From contig CACRXP010000087.1 of assembly GCA_902702965.1 (NCBI GenBank), positions 483,264 to 547,263 of the forward strand: a stretch of 64,000 nt of DNA, written 5' to 3'. Made by a program: the position numbers and the translations under genes. A model generated the notes under the pieces. That model had not been told where the DNA came from. It did not search any database and saw only the letters and a list, made by a program, of their open reading frames with translations. The stretch comes from Spirometra erinaceieuropaei (lineage: Eukaryota; Platyhelminthes; Cestoda; Diphyllobothriidea; Diphyllobothriidae). Below are positions 59,695 through 64,000 of the stretch, piece after piece; within the stretch, counting starts at the first letter, position 1; each line of letters begins with the position of its first letter.

Positions 59695-59820
59695 TCAGAT
59701 GTGGTTATGTAGCCCCACCTGAAGTAAACAAACCCCAGACACCTGTAAGACGGGACCGGTGGTAATAGGGGGTTTTTACAGGTGGGGCCGGGGAACGCAC
59801 AGGCGACGAGGTCAAGTAGT
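59695..59820. mobile_element. Second copy of the short GC-rich MITE, right end lost
   Basis: Begins TCAGATGTGGTTATGTAGCC, then GTAAACAAACCCCAG, GGGACCGGTGGTAATAGGG and GCACAGGCGACGAG, in the same order as at 22.63 kb. The inverted right end is not found. Confidence 0.7.
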
Positions 59821-59929
59821 TGTATGCAAAAGAAAAGCCAATGGGAGTGCGCGGTTGTACAGATTAACAGCGTTTTCATTGAAGCAGAAAAGGAAGCAGA
59901 CGATTCAGCATTAATGCGATGGCACATTT

Positions 59930-62900
59930 AAAATTTATTTGTGGATCCTAATTGCATGAGCCACCCATGACCACATTTTATCAGAGGCGGTTTCTCCTGA
60001 CCCTCATTGACTTCGAAAATGATTAAACGCAACTTTCCGGAATTATCCTAAAATTATAAGTCGGTCACACCAGTCTACACTTCCTGCTAAGACTTCGTTT
60101 CAGGCACGAAGACGCACTACAAACTGCCATCCTGAGCGGGTAAAAATTCAGGGTGTCACAATATTTCGCTGGGCTGTGAGCACGATCAGAAGGTTAGCCG
60201 TGGGGTTACTCTACTTAGCCGACTCTGGAACGTATGCCTACTTCAAAACTAGCCTATCAGTGATGCTAAGACTGCCAGACCACCGCAATAATAACAGGTC
60301 TCACCCCTCAAACTGCTGCAGTAGTACTCGTACGCGGATGCGGCGAGCCACTAGTCTGAAAAAGATTGACACCAAACAATGGCAACCGGTATATATTTAC
60401 CGTGGCCGATTACTTAAATTCGACGGATTTGTTGCAGTTTCCTTAGGCGGTCTTCGAAGCAATGTTTAGCTCCATTGCGGTGGATATCAGTACGACTAAC
60501 CAGTACATATGATCGACATGTCTAGCAAATGACTGTGCTACGGATGAGGCGAAGCCCCACACAGATTTTAAAGCAACCTTAACTGCAATTACAAAGTCTT
60601 CAACGAATCATAAATAAACCGTAAGATGCATCAGTTGCATCTCCGAGGTGTATCAGATTTACAACTGTTAGCGCTGGTCCGTGGAATACAGGGTAAATGT
60701 AGCCTCAAAATGATCGGTCACCGGATGTTAGGAGCCAACCTGCGAATCGGTCTAAGTAACCTACACCATGGCAGCCCAATGCACAGGCATGCACGTATTT
60801 TCCACCAAATGTAGGGGATGTATTTTCAGAGATTGATCCTTCGCACTTGAGCAAACGAAGTATTGGCAAGGAACTTTGAAAGGTGTGGAATGGTACTCAC
60901 GTATTAAGTAATAAGCAACAATCGGCAATAACTGATCTGACCGTATAGCAATACTTCTAAACCCCTTTACCTAATGATCATGCATGAAAATCTGATAAGA
61001 ACAGGGTGCCGTGAAGCTATCGTCTTTTCTGGGTACATTTTTAAATGGGCGGAGCAATCGTCAATTCTTTAGTCCACCTTCATTTGTATCTTAGAGAATT
61101 CTATTTACATAAAGTAATCGTAGAACAAGGGCCGGAAATCCGTTTTCTATTAAAATGGCGTACTCGAGAGTCAATAACGACAGAGATACAGAGGTTTCAT
61201 ACAATGACAACATGTCAGTGCTTCTCATAAACTCCAGGACTTTCCTGACTTAATAGACACACGTTTTGAAGCCACACTTCTATAGGTAATGAAAAGAACT
61301 TAACGGCGAAAGTGTCGGCCCACCAGCAAGTTATAAATCGTTCATTTTTGCCGAAACAAGGTCAAATTATTCAACGCAATCATCCGGATGCCGAGAAGGA
61401 AATGGATAATCCACCAAAGTACCTTCCGATACTCATGAACCAGGAGACCAGACTGTAATGATATGCAAAGTGAAAAAGCATCGCACACTACATGAGCTAG
61501 GATATTTTTTATAATACTGGTACTGATACTATATAAGTCAGTGAGACAGAAATTACGGGCGTCGGAAGACAACGACAGAAGAAGTGCAGTCCAAATTATC
61601 ATTTTAAATGCAAATACTGCATGAGTCAAAACAAACCAAATACAAGTCAGTAGGGAAAACAAATTCGATTACCTGCAACCGTGGCCCAGGCGCGCGAGCT
61701 ATCTACTTGAACGGTGGTCATCCTCAGAAAATCAGCTGGCTGAGTTATTTTTCTGAAGAAAAATATGACAGTCAGATTACAAAAGACTACTGGTTAAAAG
61801 TGCCCCGACTAAATTTCTGGCATCCTTAAAAGCATGTGTGAATTAAATTTGAAACTCAGGCTCTTCATAGTCAGTGGTCGGGACATCAAAAGGGTGGAAT
61901 TTAGTTACAAAACTAATCCTAAATGCGATGGCTAAGCTTATCTCGCCAAACAAATTAAAAAAATTAATTGGCCTGGGATTTGTGGATTTTTTGAGATTGC
62001 TATGATGACAGGATGATCTGAGGACTATTTATTGAAAGAAAGGAGAAAGAATATGTTACTATAAAACATATTTTCTGGCTCAAACTACTTGGGGCGGGCT
62101 TTCGAGGATACTTTCCAAAGCCGACATTTTTTGCCTTTTAACAAACCTTTTTTAAATGAAGGTTGCATTAGACTAAATGTTTCATTTTAGCGACACGGTC
62201 AAAATTTGAAGCAATCTTCGAAGGGCCATCATGTAAAGGGAGATCGCGCGGGGCCTAACAAGTTGACAAAGCCACAAGTGCCTTGCAGATATTAAAAGAG
62301 TGAATATGATTAACAAGGACAACAATCCTGGAGCAAAAGAAATTCTTGACAAAGAGTGCCCTCAGGTAAATGACAACGCATGACGCCGTGAAAAGTAAAC
62401 TAATGACGGACAGCCAAGAGCAAACGATGGCGAAGTACGCGTAAAACATTTAGGATTCAAATTCAGAAGTCTGCAAATTATTCACGATTACATAGGCCAA
62501 ATAACAGACCAAAAGTCAGTAAAGATGCTATCCATGTGATGTACTTGCTTAAGCACACAGCAAATAAGAAACAAAAATGGAAAGATTACGTCAGTTTGGT
62601 TTTCAAAGAAATTTTTAAACCCACTCATATTCTTCGAGGATGAGTCGATGAAATGAAAAACGACGTACTTTAGGGGGTATGTTGGACCAGCAAAAAATAT
62701 TTGGCCTAAAAATAGCGTAATGCTCTGTGAGTGAATCAGCGGTATCAAAGGACGAAAAACATGAAAAAGCAGATTGCGTTTTAATTTGTATTTTTCGATC
62801 TGGAACAGTGATTTCTGAAAACATTCAAATCCGAAGACTGCAAATATCCAATAGGTCTATCTGGATTTATTGGCTGAGGCAGGAAAAATGGCAGATATAA

Positions 62901-64000
62901 TTACTAGTACATGCACAAAAACGCCGTTAATTTCACTATTAATGACAGATATTACTCGATCTATGTTTGGATGCAGGCAGGGATGTGTAGGTTTCGCTAT
63001 TTCTCAGACTTATAGAAAGCGTACGATACACGTATATCGCTTCTCATTTCAAACACCTATCACGTATTTTACAATTGCTAAGAGAGGCTGACCAACGCTT
63101 CATGTAGCATAATAGGTCAAATAAAACATGCTGTGCATGCAGATTGGAGCAACGGACTCAGAAAAAAATCCACATAGGTGCCATGTGAACAAGTCCAAAA
63201 CTTTCTCAAAATTCGTAACCCCGCTGTCACAACTGTGATTGGCTGTTTTCACCTAAGACTTTCAGCACGCTCACTAAAACTCCTGTTGCGTAACCGAAAA
63301 TACTATGTAAATTAGTACAGGATAGTAAAGTAAAACAATTTAAACTAAAATGATTTCGAGGTAGGTGGCTAAATACCAATCGATGGGACATAAGAAAGCC
63401 CACTTAAAAAGCAGGTGTGGATGTATATGAGGATAGGAATTCTCACAAAAGCCCTTTTTATCCCCACTTAGCGACCGAAGTGTTTTTGGACAGGATAGGT
63501 AATAGTGGAACCGGGTTGCCTGCGATTATCAGTGATAGGAACATAATCTGAACTAAATGCTAAATATTAAGCAGGCAGATGACAGTACCAAAATGGTAAG
63601 ATGCTCATGTAATTGAATGAAATAAATGTGAAAGAATACAACAATTACGATTTCCCGTAGCACCGGCGATAATTAGTCTAACATGAGAGTCACTCGCTAA
63701 ACCGTTGTCAGCAATAACCGAGAGCGGACCACGACCTAGCTTGCATTGGAGCAGAATTTTAGGCAATGCTTTTGTTATGCGACTGGCATGACTCACGATG
63801 TGCAAAAACAGACCTATTATAGGATTTTCTAAACATGTTGATTGTCTCAAACAATAAAAGATACGTAAGTTGAGCTGAAATAAATGACTGCGGAAACGCG
63901 TCGCTATGTAAGAAACATTATGTCCGTAATATTCTTAAGTATTCCTCATGTAGAAACCTGAGAGACAGATCTATAAGCCCATTAATAAAGGTTACTGAAT
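59930..64000. other. Repeat-poor AT-rich sequence
   Basis: None of the repeat families of the rest of the window is visible here. Apart from the hydrophobic frames listed separately, no coding signal is supported. Confidence 0.5.
61342..62449 (-). other. Two hydrophobic minus-strand ORFs, possible membrane-protein exons
   Basis: 62449-62255 reads a long hydrophobic stretch (VISLLFTASCVVIYLRALFV) followed by Cys and basic residues. 61662-61342 has FKMIIWTALLLSLSS, after an acceptor-like GACTCATGCAG, and VLWWIIHFLLGIR. Two or three TM-like segments on one strand are suggestive of a multi-pass receptor, and there is a faint likeness to the TM1 region of secretin-type receptors. But the DNA is AT-rich, no firm motif or matching splice phases were found, and chance is likely. 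62488-62748 is another hydrophobic open frame just upstream. Confidence 0.15.

Noticed and set aside
1..64000. CRISPR arrays, operons, bacterial genes
   Set aside because: No regularly spaced short repeats and no prokaryotic gene organisation; gene structure is clearly eukaryotic.

Overview
The window is nuclear DNA from an animal, most probably a flatworm and perhaps a large-genome tapeworm or fluke. The reasons are two split genes of animal type (an atypical synaptotagmin and a monocarboxylate transporter), introns up to about 29 kb, and heavy loading with Penelope-like elements, RTE-type LINEs, Tc1/mariner derivatives and tRNA-derived SINEs. The flatworm assignment is inference; I see no diagnostic RNA gene. 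There are two assembly gaps (20256-20496 and 47597-47967).

Host genes. (1) On the + strand, 2474-4840 holds the last three exons of a synaptotagmin-14/16-like gene: the C2B domain and the C-terminal WHxL motif. All splice phases agree, and the usual Ca2+-binding acidic residues are missing. (2) On the - strand, exons at 56412-56555, 52389-52532, 22888-23272 and 20497-20610 join in phase into an SLC16-type monocarboxylate transporter covering about TM1 to TM7. One intron of 29.1 kb (23273-52388) contains most of the repeats in the window. One donor is apparently GC rather than GT. The rest of the transporter is probably in or beyond the 20.3 kb gap; the first exon is not in the window.

Mobile DNA. 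A family of about 1-kb foldback elements with TA target sites recurs at 6.0-7.0, 13.2-13.9, 18.1-19.1, 34.4-35.0, 38.3-38.95, 40.7, 42.1-42.5, 43.0-43.9, 48.7, 53.0-53.8 and 56.6-58.1 kb. A 798-bp relative at 15120-15917 carries a Tc1-like transposase remnant, apparently with a 43-bp intron, and shares the terminal sequence of the foldbacks. Penelope-like pieces lie at 12.7-13.15 (RT), 46.13-47.6 (GIY-YIG endonuclease, three copies) and 49.48-50.22 kb (a nearly perfect 363/364-bp palindrome). RTE-like LINE pieces are at 37.0-37.9 (endonuclease) and 33.7-34.4 kb (RT tail). A tRNA-Arg(UCU)-like SINE is present in roughly fifteen or more copies, including a cluster at 54.8-56.1 kb. Smaller families are a ~300-bp GC-rich repeat, two short MITE families and degenerate TTAGGG-like tracts.

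The remaining stretches (1-2.4, 7.6-8.8, 16-18, 26-28, 39-41, 44-46, 58.1-64 kb) show no gene that I can support firmly. A few isolated ORFs are listed at low confidence.
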